Assembly: GCF_007713735.2 (NCBI RefSeq)
Contig: NZ_VMNW02000022.1
Location: forward strand, 39,014 to 103,013
Origin: Amycolatopsis acidicola
GTDB lineage: Bacteria > Actinomycetota > Actinomycetes > Mycobacteriales > Pseudonocardiaceae
Direction: 5' to 3'
DNA length: 64,000 nucleotides
Shown here: piece by piece, positions 17,668-26,172 of the stretch
Layout of the letters: each line of letters starts with the position of its first letter
How positions within the stretch are numbered: position 1 is the stretch's first letter
The notes under the pieces: generated by a model
The model's input: the letters and a program-made list of their open reading frames with translations, nothing else
What the model was told of the DNA's origin: nothing
Databases searched by the model: none
Program-made: the position numbers and the translations under genes

Positions 17668-18577
17668 CGGCATGTCCGCACAAGGTTGAAGGGCGGGCAC
17701 TTCGCCCGGCCCCCCGGTGTTCCCGGGTGGGTTCGCCGGGGGAGCGGGCTGCGTGGCGCCTTCGGGTTTCGGGTACGTGGGGAGGGAAGCCGGGCCGCGG
17801 CGCGGCGCCTCCGCGCTTGGGCTCGGGGAAGGACGCGGGCCCTCGCGCTTGGGCTCGCCGGGGCGAGGGGCTGAGTGGCCTGCCTCTCCGGTTTCCCCGC
17901 ACTGGGGCGCGGGCGCGGACGCGGCCAGGTGCCTCCGTGCTTGGGCTCGCGGGGGCGAGAGGCTGGGTGGCTTGCCGCTCCGGTTTCCCGCACTGGGGCG
18001 TGTTTTGGGTGCGGGCGGGGCCAGCTGTCTCCGTGCTTGCGTTCGCTGGGGGCGAGAGGCTGGGTGGGCCTGTCTCTCCGGTTTCCCGCATGGGGGCGCG
18101 GGTTTGGGCGCGGGCGCGGCCAGGTGCCTGCGCGTCTGCGTTCGCGGGGGACCATGCTGGCCGGTGGCTTGACCTCACCGGATTTCGGCTCGCCGGGGGC
18201 GAGGGGCTGGGGCATGGTCTGCTGCTGCCCCCGCCTTTCCTCATGCTGGGAGGAAGGCTGGGTCGCGGGCAGGCGTCACCGCGCTTCGGCTCGCGGGGAG
18301 GCAAGCTGGGCTCCGGCCCGGTGCCCCCGCGCTTCTGCCCCGCTGCGAGGAAAACCGCGCTGCCCCTCGCGCTTCCGTTCGCGGGGCGAGAGGGCTGGAA
18401 GGTGTCTGGCGCGCCTGCGTTTCCGCACACGGCGACAAGCACTGGGCCGCGCCGCCCAGTGTCCGCCGCCCAGTGTCCACGGCTCTCCGCGCCCGGCGCG
18501 GAAAGCCCCTGGTGCGGCGCCGCCGGAATCCCGCGCTCGACGAGCAGCCAGGCCATAGCCCCGCGCTCGCCTGCCCC
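17668..18577. repeat. Noncoding spacer with a degenerate tandem repeat of about 90-100 bp
   Basis: A core close to GCTTGGGCTCGCGGGGGCGA followed by GAGGCTGG recurs with starts near 17847, 17939, 18035, 18131, 18183, 18283 and 18370. Between cores, the phrase CTCCGGTTTCCCGCA recurs at 17886, 17978 and 18076. Units are cleanest in the middle and decay toward the histidine kinase gene. Several long open frames cross it on both strands, but none has an initiation signal, a recognisable domain or sensible composition, so the region is read as noncoding. Function unknown. Confidence 0.6.
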
Positions 18578-19783
18578 TCAGCCGCGCACCGGGTAGCTGG
18601 CCCGGACCCGGAAACCGCCGTCGTCGGTGGGGGTGGTCTCGAAGCTGCCGCCGAGAAGCCGCGCGCGTTCGGCGAGGCCGGTGAGGCCGTGCCCGCCCGA
18701 GGGCAGCGGGGTCACCGGCGCGCTCGGGCTTTCATTGCACACCTCGATGTTCAGCGCGTCGCCGTCCCCGAGGATCAGCACCGTGGCCGCGGCCCCCGGC
18801 GCGTGCTTGCGCACATTCGTCAGGCATTCCTGGACGGTCCGGTACGCCGCCGCGGAAACCTTGGCGGGCAACTGTTCCGGCACGCTGTCCACGGTCAGCT
18901 GCACCGGCACCTCGCACCCCCGCACGAGCTGCGTCAGCTCACCGATACCCGGATGCGGCCCGTCGTCCGCGGCCCCGGACCGCAGCACCCCGACCAGCGA
19001 CCGCAGCTCCTCCAGCGTCCGCGTGGACAGCTGCCGGATCACTTTCGCCGTCTCCTGCGCGCTTTCCGAGCCCGGGGTGGTGGCCAGCACGCCCGCCTGC
19101 ATCGCGATCAGCGTGATGTCGTGCGAGACGACGTCGTGCATTTCCCTGGCGAGCCTGGCGCGTTCCTCCGCGCGGACGGCGTCGTCGTGCAGTTTGCGTT
19201 CCCGGTCGCGGCTCGCGGCCAGCTCGACGAGTTTCTGCGACAGCTGGGCGCGCGCCCCGATGAGCAGCCCGATCGCGATCGGCATCCCCGCCACCAGTAT
19301 CCCGTACAGCCCGTCCAGGACGTGTTCCCGCCAGCTCAGCGTCGTGAAATCGGACAGCGGCCATTGGATGAACCGGCACGCCCACACCAGCGCCGCGCCG
19401 ACCCACACCTGCCAATGCGTCTGCTTGCGGGTGGCGAGCATCCCCAGCGCGATCATCGCGGCCAGCTGCGACCAGCCGGTGAGGAAACCGGGCACGGTGC
19501 CCAGCACCACCGCGAACGGCAGCCACCGCCGCCCCACCAGAGCGAGGCAGGCGAACGCGGAAAGGTAGATCGAGTACGGCGGCGCCTTGTCCGGGATCAC
19601 CAGCCACACGTCGGCCACGGCCAGCAGCACGGCCACCGCGTCGATGGCCAGCGGCACCACGTTGTCCCGTCTCAGCAGCACCTGCCACCGTGAGCCGGAA
19701 CGCGCGCGTGCCCGGTCGGTGGCCTGGCCACCGACCGGGATCCCGATGGAGAGTCCCTCTGTGCTCATGCGATCGGACCTCAC
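18578..19783 (-). CDS. Two-component sensor histidine kinase, NarL/HisKA_3 type (orphan)
   Basis: A 401-aa membrane kinase. The first 170 residues contain four to six hydrophobic segments (VVPLAIDAVAVLLAVADVWLV, SIYLSAFACLAL, FAVVLGTVPGFL, ILVAGMPIAIGLLI) with no large extracellular sensor, so it may sense a membrane signal. The HisKA_3 box ERARLAREMHDVVSHDITLI holds the phospho-accepting His, and the HATPase_c domain has YRTVQECLTNVRKHAPG and GHGLTGLAERARLLGG. Such kinases normally pair with a LuxR-type response regulator encoded next door; none is present here. The start used gives an N-terminus of about 30 unstructured residues; MSTEGLS five codons in is an equally good start. Confidence 0.88.
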   Translation of the reverse strand: MRSDRMSTEGLSIGIPVGGQATDRARARSGSRWQVLLRRDNVVPLAIDAVAVLLAVADVWLVIPDKAPPYSIYLSAFACLALVGRRWLPFAVVLGTVPGFLTGWSQLAAMIALGMLATRKQTHWQVWVGAALVWACRFIQWPLSDFTTLSWREHVLDGLYGILVAGMPIAIGLLIGARAQLSQKLVELAASRDRERKLHDDAVRAEERARLAREMHDVVSHDITLIAMQAGVLATTPGSESAQETAKVIRQLSTRTLEELRSLVGVLRSGAADDGPHPGIGELTQLVRGCEVPVQLTVDSVPEQLPAKVSAAAYRTVQECLTNVRKHAPGAAATVLILGDGDALNIEVCNESPSAPVTPLPSGGHGLTGLAERARLLGGSFETTPTDDGGFRVRASYPVRG

Positions 19784-19839
19784 TCGTCTTGTGGACTTGA
19801 CTCATGAGATGCGCGAAGCGGCCGATCGGGACGCGTACC

Positions 19840-19868
19840 GCCCGTTAAATGTGCGGATGTTAACGGGC
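19840..19868. promoter_or_regulatory. AT-rich inverted repeat upstream of the orphan histidine kinase
   Basis: GCCCGTTAA / TTAACGGGC arms of 9 bp with an 11-base spacer lie about 57 bp ahead of the kinase start and 35 bp past the serine hydrolase stop (both genes on the minus strand). It could be an operator for the kinase or a weak terminator for the hydrolase. Confidence 0.4.
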
Positions 19869-19902
19869 ATCGGTGTGACCGCGGTGAATTTTCCGCTCCC
19901 GA

Positions 19903-21168
19903 TCAGGAGAAATACTGTGGGTAGAGGTCATTCGCCGGCCAGTTCGTCACCCCGTTGTAGGCGGTCCACATCGCGGAATCGATGTCGCCGTAAGCAAGGC
20001 CCGACGCGTCGTCGCGCTGGTTGAGCAACACGGCCCAGCTCGCGCCCGCGTAATTGCGCACCAGGAACGTGTACGTGCCGGGGAGACTCCCGTCGTGCCA
20101 GGTGTTCTGCCCGGTGCCGCCGGTGGTGACCGGGCGGACGAGCCAGCCGAGGCCGTAGTAGGAGCCGCCGCTGTTGACGCCGGTCTCCGGCTTGGTCCAG
20201 ACCTTCGCGAGCGACGTGCCGTCGAGCACCTTGGAACCCTTGTCGAAGGCGCTCGCCCACCGCACCATGTCTACCGCGGACGAGATCCACGCGCCGTTGG
20301 CGTAGTGCAGCCGCATGCTGAACGTGCCGTAGGGCGCGGCCACCGTGGCACCGGATTCGTCGAGCACCGTCGTCCCGGTGTACTGGGATTTGTACGGCAC
20401 CTCACCGCTGTGCTTCGCCACGCTCCAGCCCTGCGCCATGCGCGTGATGCCCAGTGGCGTGAACAACTTCTGCTGCACGTAATCCGCGTACGTGGTGCCG
20501 CTGACCTTCTCGACGATCTGGCCCGCGAGCAGGTACCCGAAGTTGGAGTAGGCGTACGTGCTGCCGGGCGCGTGGTCCAGTGGCTGCCCGGCCATGTACT
20601 TCACGACGTCGGCGGGAGACAGCTCCATCGGCACGCCGAGCGCCTGCGAAATGGTGCTGTCCTTGAACAACGGGTCACCCGAGATGGCGCGATCCCAGCC
20701 ACCCAGGTGCTGCAGCAGCCGCTGGACGGTGACCTGGGACAGCCGGGAGTCGGCCGTCTGGCCGGGCGGCGGTGTCAGGTCGAGCAGAGACGTGATCGGC
20801 GTCGACAGGCTCAGCCGGCCGTCTTGGACGAGGCGAAGCACGGCGGCCGCGGTGACCGACTTCGACAGGCTCGCCACCCGGAACAGCGAAGTCGGCTGCA
20901 CCGTCAGCGCGGTGTCCGTGCTGTAGCCGCGGGCGAGCACCAGTCTGCCGCCGTAGGTGACCGCCAGCTGCCCGCCCTGGATACCACGGGCCTGCATGAA
21001 CGTCTTCATCTGGGCGTCGAAACCGCTCAGCGCCGAGACCGCGGTGCCGGTCGTCTTCCACGTGCTCGCCGCGTCGGCGGCCGGGGCGTTCAGCGCGCCG
21101 GCGAGACCGAGCCCGGCCACGCCCGCGAGCTTGCCGAACGTCCGCCGGGACAGGGGTGCCTGATGCAT
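19903..21168 (-). CDS. Tat-exported serine hydrolase, class C beta-lactamase/DD-peptidase fold
   Basis: A 421-aa secreted penicillin-binding-protein-like enzyme. The N-terminus LSRRTFGKLAGVAGLGLAGALNA is a twin-arginine signal with R-R-T-F and a cleavage site near ADA (residue 33). The catalytic S-x-x-K is RVASLSKSVTAAAVL (about residue 96-99), the Y-x-N is STYAYSNFGYLLAG (about 200), and the third motif region is WHDGSLPGTYTFLV. The overall pattern is that of D-alanyl-D-alanine carboxypeptidases, esterases and beta-lactamase class C relatives; sequence alone does not separate these. It lies just downstream of the pentose-phosphate operon but behind a perfect 17-bp hairpin, so it is probably transcribed separately. 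Confidence 0.88.
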   Translation of the reverse strand: MHQAPLSRRTFGKLAGVAGLGLAGALNAPAADAASTWKTTGTAVSALSGFDAQMKTFMQARGIQGGQLAVTYGGRLVLARGYSTDTALTVQPTSLFRVASLSKSVTAAAVLRLVQDGRLSLSTPITSLLDLTPPPGQTADSRLSQVTVQRLLQHLGGWDRAISGDPLFKDSTISQALGVPMELSPADVVKYMAGQPLDHAPGSTYAYSNFGYLLAGQIVEKVSGTTYADYVQQKLFTPLGITRMAQGWSVAKHSGEVPYKSQYTGTTVLDESGATVAAPYGTFSMRLHYANGAWISSAVDMVRWASAFDKGSKVLDGTSLAKVWTKPETGVNSGGSYYGLGWLVRPVTTGGTGQNTWHDGSLPGTYTFLVRNYAGASWAVLLNQRDDASGLAYGDIDSAMWTAYNGVTNWPANDLYPQYFS

Positions 21169-21215
21169 GGGGTCCTTTCCTGGGAGGGTCGGCCCCAGTC
21201 AACCCCGCACACGCA

Positions 21216-21257
21216 AGTGGCCGGTTTTCCGCCCGGCTGAGCGGAAAACCGGCCACT
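21216..21257 (-). terminator. Strong hairpin terminator of the pentose-phosphate operon
   Basis: Perfect 17-bp stem AGTGGCCGGTTTTCCGC and its complement around an 8-base loop, 10 bp past the pgl stop and before the serine hydrolase start. Confidence 0.8.
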
Positions 21258-21267
21258 GGGGAACCGA

Positions 21268-22047
21268 TCAGGCCGTCGGCGGCCGGTACACGTGCGACAG
21301 CTTCGACGCCGCCGTCTTGTCCACGAGCCACAGCGTGCGCCGCTGCCCGCGGGCACCGGCCACCGGCAGCTGCACCTCGCCGGCACCGGACAGCGCCATC
21401 GCGACCGCGTCCGCCTTCGCCTCGCCGGTGGTCAGCAGCCACACGTCGTGGGAACGGCGGATCGCGGGCAGGGTCAGCGAAACCCGGGTGGGCGGCGGCT
21501 TCGGGCAGTTGCGCACCGCCACCACCGACCGCTCGGTCTCGTACACCGCGGGCGATTCCGGGAACACCGAAGCGGTGTGCCCTTCGCCGCCGAGCCCCAG
21601 CAGCGTGATGTCGAACGAAGGCACGTCGCCGTGATCCTCCGGCAGCGCGTTTTCCGCCAGCACCCGGGCATACGCCTCGGCGGCCGCGTCGACGTCGTCC
21701 CCGAACTCGCCGTCCGAGGCCGCCATCGCGTGCACCCGCTTCGGGTCGACGGGCACGTGGTCCAGCAGGGCCTCGCGGGCCTGCTTTTCGTTGCGCTCGC
21801 CGTCTTCCGCCGGCACGAACCGCTCGTCGCCCCAGTACAGGTCCAGCCGCGACCAGTCGACCGCGTCCCTGGCGGGGGAGGCCCGCAGCTGCTCCAGCAC
21901 CGCGATCCCGGTGCTGCCGCCGGTGAGGACCAGCGAGGCCGAGCCCTTGGCGGCCTGCAGGTCCACCAGCCGGGTCACCAGCCTGGCCGCCACCGCGGCG
22001 GCCAGCAGCTCCGGATTGGCGTAGACCACGACCTCGCTGGCGCTCAC
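21268..22047 (-). CDS. pgl: 6-phosphogluconolactonase
   Basis: A 259-aa NagB/Pgl-fold enzyme hydrolysing 6-phosphogluconolactone to 6-phosphogluconate in the oxidative pentose-phosphate pathway. Signatures: SLVLTGGSTGIAVLEQL (phosphate loop, residues 37-53), DLYWGDERFVPAEDGERN, and ITLLGLGGEGHTASVFP. The ATG overlaps the opcA stop (ATGA). Last gene of the tkt-tal-pgi-zwf-opcA-pgl operon, followed by a terminator. Matches devB/Rv1445c by position. Confidence 0.96.
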   Translation of the reverse strand: MSASEVVVYANPELLAAAVAARLVTRLVDLQAAKGSASLVLTGGSTGIAVLEQLRASPARDAVDWSRLDLYWGDERFVPAEDGERNEKQAREALLDHVPVDPKRVHAMAASDGEFGDDVDAAAEAYARVLAENALPEDHGDVPSFDITLLGLGGEGHTASVFPESPAVYETERSVVAVRNCPKPPPTRVSLTLPAIRRSHDVWLLTTGEAKADAVAMALSGAGEVQLPVAGARGQRRTLWLVDKTAASKLSHVYRPPTA

Positions 22048-23024
22048 TTGCTCGCCGCCTTCACCGGCTTCTTGCCGTTCTTGGCCTTCGCCGCCGACTT
22101 CCCGCCGCCCGCCGAGAGCTTGTCCAGACCATGCAGCGAAGCCTCGTAGACCTCGTCCGGGTCCAGCCGGCGCAGCTCCTCGATCAGGCAGTCCTTGGTG
22201 CTGCGGCGATGCAGGGCGATCCGGCGGGTGGGCTGGCCCGGCTGGGTCAGCGTGCCCACCTTCCCGTCCGGCCGGTGCAGCTCGATCACGCCGGAGCGCC
22301 GCTCCAGCTGCACCGCGACGATGCCCTGCGCGGACGCCGTCTTGATCCGCTTCACCGGGATCTTGAGGTACTCCGCGAGCCAGCCCGCCAGCAGCTCGGT
22401 GGAGGGCGAGTCCGCCTCACCGGTGACCGTGGCCGACGTGATGGGCTCGTGCGGTGGCAGGTCGAGCGCGGCGACCAGCTGGGCACGCCAGTTGGTCAGC
22501 CGCGTCCAGGCCAGGTCCGTGTCGCCGGGGGTGTAGTTCTTGCGCCGCGTCTGCAGCGCGCGGATCGGGTTGCGCTCCGCCGCCGAGTCGGTGATCCGGC
22601 GCTGGGCCAGCTCGCCGATCGGGTCCTGTTCCGGGGCCTTCGGCCCGGCGCTGGGCCACCACGTGACGATCGGCGCGTCCGGCAGCAGCAGCGGCACCAC
22701 GGCACTTTGCCCTTGCGAGGCAAGGGGTCCGTAGAGCCGCAGGATGATGACCTCACTCGCGCCGGCGTCGCCGCCGACCCGGATCTGGCCGTCGATCCTG
22801 GCCGCCGCGGTCCGCGAACCGCGGGCGAGCACGATCACCCGGCACGGGTGCTCGCGGCTCGCCTCGTTCGCCGCGTCGATGTGCTCCTCGAGGTGCTCGC
22901 CGTCGTCGTCGACGATCACCAGGGTGAGCACCCGGCCCAGCGCGACCGCGCCGCCGCGCTCGCGCAGCTCGACCAGTTTCCGGTTCACCTGCGAGGTGGT
23001 GGTCGAGGGCAGGTCGATGATCAC
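22044..23024 (-). CDS. opcA: OpcA, glucose-6-phosphate dehydrogenase assembly/allosteric protein
   Basis: A 326-aa protein found in actinobacteria and cyanobacteria, where it binds G6PDH and promotes its oligomerisation and activity. Visible conserved stretches: TSQVNRKLVELRERGGAVALGRVLTLVIV near the N-terminus, HPCRVIVLARG, IVTWWPSAGPKAPEQDPIG, and a Lys/Ala-rich C-terminal tail. The start is a GTG overlapping the zwf stop codon, so opcA is translationally coupled to its partner. The long open frame continues upstream into zwf in another frame and is not part of this protein. Confidence 0.94.
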   Translation of the reverse strand: MIIDLPSTTTSQVNRKLVELRERGGAVALGRVLTLVIVDDDGEHLEEHIDAANEASREHPCRVIVLARGSRTAAARIDGQIRVGGDAGASEVIILRLYGPLASQGQSAVVPLLLPDAPIVTWWPSAGPKAPEQDPIGELAQRRITDSAAERNPIRALQTRRKNYTPGDTDLAWTRLTNWRAQLVAALDLPPHEPITSATVTGEADSPSTELLAGWLAEYLKIPVKRIKTASAQGIVAVQLERRSGVIELHRPDGKVGTLTQPGQPTRRIALHRRSTKDCLIEELRRLDPDEVYEASLHGLDKLSAGGGKSAAKAKNGKKPVKAASK

Positions 23025-24547
23025 GGACGCCTCCAGTTCCGGCCCGAACGCTCCAGCAGCTCGTCCGCCGAGGCGGGTCCCCAGCTGCCCGGCGAGTACG
23101 GCTCGGGCGCGCCGTGCTTGGCCCAGTGGTCGAGGATCGGGTCGAGGATCTCCCAGGACAGCTCGACCTCCTCGTTGACCGGGAACAGCGAGGGCTCGCC
23201 GAGGAGCACGTCCAGGATCAGCCGTTCGTAGGCCTCGGGGGAGGACTCGGTGAACGCGTGCCCGTACCCGAAGTCCATCGTGACGTCGCGGACCTCCATC
23301 GTGGTGCCTGGCACCTTGGAACCGAACCGCATCGTGACGCCCTCGTCCGGCTGCACGCGGATGACGAAGGCGTTCTGCCCCAGCTCCTCGGTGGAGGTGT
23401 AGTCGAAGGGCAGGTGCGGGGCGCGTTTGAACATCACCGCGATCTCGGTGACGCGGCGGCCCATCCGCTTGCCGGTGCGCAGGTAGAACGGCACCCCGGC
23501 CCAGCGGCGGTTCTGCACCTCGAGGGTGACCGCGGCGTAGGTCTCGGTGGTCGAGTCCTTCGCGAACCCGGCCTCCTGCAACAGGCCCGGCACCTTCTTG
23601 CCGCCCTGCCAGCCGCCGCTGTACTGCCCGCGCGCGGTGGTCTCGTCGAACGGCTGCGCCGCCTTGATCGCCCGCAGCACCTTGATCTTCTCCGCCCGCA
23701 GCGCGTTCGGCTCGAACGACAGCGGCTCCTCCAGCGCGGTGAACGCGAGCAGCTGCAGCAGGTGGTTCTGGATCACGTCGCGCGCCGCGCCGATGCCGTC
23801 GTAGTAGCCGGCGCGCCCGCCGAGGCCGATGTCCTCGGCCATGGTGATCTGCACGTGGTCCACGTAGTTGGCGTTCCAGATCGGCTCGAACAGCTGGTTC
23901 GCGAAGCGCAGCGCCAGGATGTTCTGCACCGTCTCCTTGCCGAGGTAGTGGTCGATGCGGAACACCGACTCCTCGGGGAAGACGTCGTTGACGATCCCGT
24001 TGAGCTCGCGGGCGCTGGACAGGTCGTGCCCGAACGGCTTCTCGATCACCACGCGGCGCCACGAATGCTCGTCCGACTGCGCCAGCCCCGAACGCGCCAG
24101 CTGCTTGGTGACCACCGGGAACGCGCTCGGCGGGATCGACAGGTAGAACGCCACGTTCCCGCCGGTGCCGCGCTCCTCGTCCAGCTCGCGGACGGTGTCG
24201 GCGAGCCGGTCGAACGCGTCGTCGTCGTCGAAACTGCCCTGCACGAACCGGATCCCCTCCGCGAGCCGGTGCCAGACCGACTCGCGGAACGGGGTGCGCG
24301 CGTGCTCGGCGACCGCGTCGTGCACCAGCTGGCCGAAGTCCTCGTCCTCCCAGTCGCGCCGGGCGAACCCGACGAGGGAGAAGCCGGCGGGCAGCAGCCC
24401 GCGGTTGGCGAGGTCGTAGATCGCCGGCATCAGCTTCTTGCGGGACAGGTCACCGGTGACCCCGAAGATCACCAGGCTGGACGGCCCGGCGATCCTCGGC
24501 AGCCGTTTGTCGCGGGGATCCCTCAGCGGGTTCTCCCACTGGTTCAT
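23021..24547 (-). CDS. zwf: Glucose-6-phosphate 1-dehydrogenase
   Basis: A 508-aa NADP-linked enzyme committing glucose-6-phosphate to the pentose-phosphate pathway. It has the Rossmann SSLVIFGVTGDLSRKKLMPA (residues 22-41), the active-site RIDHYLGKETVQNILALRF, and the EKPFGHDLSSA coenzyme loop. The ATG (MNQWENPLRDPRDKRLPRI) overlaps the pgi stop. The N-terminus PLRDPRDKRLPRIAGP is typical of the actinobacterial OpcA-dependent form (zwf2, Rv1447c). Confidence 0.97.
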   Translation of the reverse strand: MNQWENPLRDPRDKRLPRIAGPSSLVIFGVTGDLSRKKLMPAIYDLANRGLLPAGFSLVGFARRDWEDEDFGQLVHDAVAEHARTPFRESVWHRLAEGIRFVQGSFDDDDAFDRLADTVRELDEERGTGGNVAFYLSIPPSAFPVVTKQLARSGLAQSDEHSWRRVVIEKPFGHDLSSARELNGIVNDVFPEESVFRIDHYLGKETVQNILALRFANQLFEPIWNANYVDHVQITMAEDIGLGGRAGYYDGIGAARDVIQNHLLQLLAFTALEEPLSFEPNALRAEKIKVLRAIKAAQPFDETTARGQYSGGWQGGKKVPGLLQEAGFAKDSTTETYAAVTLEVQNRRWAGVPFYLRTGKRMGRRVTEIAVMFKRAPHLPFDYTSTEELGQNAFVIRVQPDEGVTMRFGSKVPGTTMEVRDVTMDFGYGHAFTESSPEAYERLILDVLLGEPSLFPVNEEVELSWEILDPILDHWAKHGAPEPYSPGSWGPASADELLERSGRNWRRP

Positions 24548-26169
24548 TCGCCGACCTCCTGGATGGCGCGAACGAGCTGAGCCAGGCCCGCGGCCCGGTC
24601 GGTCAGGTGCAGGCGCAGCACCGGCCTGCCGTGCTCGGTGAGCACCTTGCCGTCGCCGAGTGCCTGCGCGTGCTGCAGCTTGCCCAGGGTGTACGGGCGG
24701 TCCGGCACCTCGAGGTCCTGCTCCGGCGAGCCGGTGATCTGCAGGAAGACGCCGTTCTGGTGGCCGCCCTTGTGGTACTGCCCGGTGGAGTGCAGGAACC
24801 GCGGGCCCCACCCGAAGGTGGTCTGCAGCCCGGTGCGGCGCGCCAGCTCCGGCCGCAGCAGCGCCGCGGACGCGTCGTCGAGCCTGTCCAGGTACGCCTG
24901 CACGGCGAGGTAGCCGTGCTCCGGCGCCGTGGCGAGGAACGCCTTCAGCACGTCGGTCAGGCTGCCGTCCGCGGAAACCCCGGCAGGCGCGAAAACCTGC
25001 ACGGAACCGTCCACAGTGGACGGATTCTCGCCGCCTTCGAGCGCGGCCGGGTTGTCCAGCAGTTCCCGCGCGGCCTTCTTCGCGGCCTCCACGTCCGGCT
25101 GGTCGAACGGGTCGATCCCGATCAGCTTGCCGGCGATCGCGGTGGCGAACTCCCACAACAGGAACTGCGCGCCCAGCTGGCCTTCGGTGGCGATCTTCGC
25201 GGCGCCACCGGCCGGGCCGACGGCGACCGCCGTCGCGTCCTGGCCCGCGTCCGCGAAACCGGGGGCCTCGGGGCCCTCGACCGCCACCGGCAGCAGGCCG
25301 GTGCCCTGTTTGCCGGTGGACTCGGCGATCAGCTGCTCGGCCCAGTCCGGGAACCCCTTGATCCCCGAGCCGGTGTCGGCCAGCACGACCTTCTCGGCGC
25401 CGTCGGAATGCGCCGCCGCCCACGCGGCGGCCAGCCGCAGCGCCGGGTTCTCCTTGCTGTCGCTGCCCAGCACCTGCGCCGCCAGCGCGGCCTGGTCCAG
25501 CAGCCGGGCCACGTCGGCACCGGCCAGCCCGGCGGGCACGAGCCCGAAGGCGGTCAGCGCCGAGTAGCGGCCACCGACGTGCGGGTCGGCCAGGAACACC
25601 TTGCGGTAGCCCGATTCCTCCGCCAGCTTCGACAGCGGAGAGCCGGGGTCGGTGACGACCACGATGCGGCTCGCCGCGTCGATCCCGGCCTCGGTGAAGG
25701 CCTGGGTGAAGATGCGCCGGTGGCTGTCGGTCTCCACCGTGCCGCCGGACTTCGACGACACCACGAGCACGGTGCGCTGCAGGTCGCCCGCCAGCGCGTC
25801 GGCCACCTGGCCGGGGTCGGTGGTGTCCAGCACCGTGAGCGGCGCGCCCTCGGTGCCGGTGATCACCTCCGGCGCCAGCGAGGAACCGCCCATGCCGGCC
25901 AGCACGACCCTGTCCACGCCCTCGCCGCGCAGTTCCTCGCGCAGCGCCTCGATCTCACCGATCAGCGGGCGCGAGCTCTTGTGCAGCGTGGTCCAGGACA
26001 GCCGGATCGACGCCTCGGACTCCGCGTCCGGGCCCCACAGCGTGGGGTCCTGCGCGGCGAGCTTCGAGGCGACCTGGTCGGCGATCAGCTTGTCGACCAG
26101 TGCCGCGGCCGTGGCCGCGAGCGGCTCGTCGGTGACGTGGACCGCCACCGGAGCGTTGTCTTCGGCCAT
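24544..26169 (-). CDS. pgi: Glucose-6-phosphate isomerase, actinobacterial type
   Basis: A 541-aa SIS-fold isomerase interconverting glucose-6-phosphate and fructose-6-phosphate. Visible: VVLAGMGGSSLAPEVI (first SIS loop), VVSSKSGGTVETDS (sugar-phosphate-binding serines), VTDPGSPLSKLAEESGYRKVF, GGRYSALTAFGLVPAGLAG and the C-terminal RPVLRLHLTD. The sequence is of the diverged type often fused to or placed beside transaldolase in actinobacteria. Translationally coupled to zwf (ATGA overlap). M. tuberculosis lacks pgi at this position (it goes tal-zwf2), so this is an insertion or an ancestral state lost there. Confidence 0.92.
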   Translation of the reverse strand: MAEDNAPVAVHVTDEPLAATAAALVDKLIADQVASKLAAQDPTLWGPDAESEASIRLSWTTLHKSSRPLIGEIEALREELRGEGVDRVVLAGMGGSSLAPEVITGTEGAPLTVLDTTDPGQVADALAGDLQRTVLVVSSKSGGTVETDSHRRIFTQAFTEAGIDAASRIVVVTDPGSPLSKLAEESGYRKVFLADPHVGGRYSALTAFGLVPAGLAGADVARLLDQAALAAQVLGSDSKENPALRLAAAWAAAHSDGAEKVVLADTGSGIKGFPDWAEQLIAESTGKQGTGLLPVAVEGPEAPGFADAGQDATAVAVGPAGGAAKIATEGQLGAQFLLWEFATAIAGKLIGIDPFDQPDVEAAKKAARELLDNPAALEGGENPSTVDGSVQVFAPAGVSADGSLTDVLKAFLATAPEHGYLAVQAYLDRLDDASAALLRPELARRTGLQTTFGWGPRFLHSTGQYHKGGHQNGVFLQITGSPEQDLEVPDRPYTLGKLQHAQALGDGKVLTEHGRPVLRLHLTDRAAGLAQLVRAIQEVGE

Positions 26170-26172
26170 GCG

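Noticed and set aside
17177..18556. A 459-codon minus-strand Pro/Arg/Ala-rich open frame over the 17.7-18.5 kb repeat and rbpA
   Set aside because: It is antisense to rbpA, follows the tandem repeats, and has no initiation signal or domain; its composition is that of random high-GC DNA.
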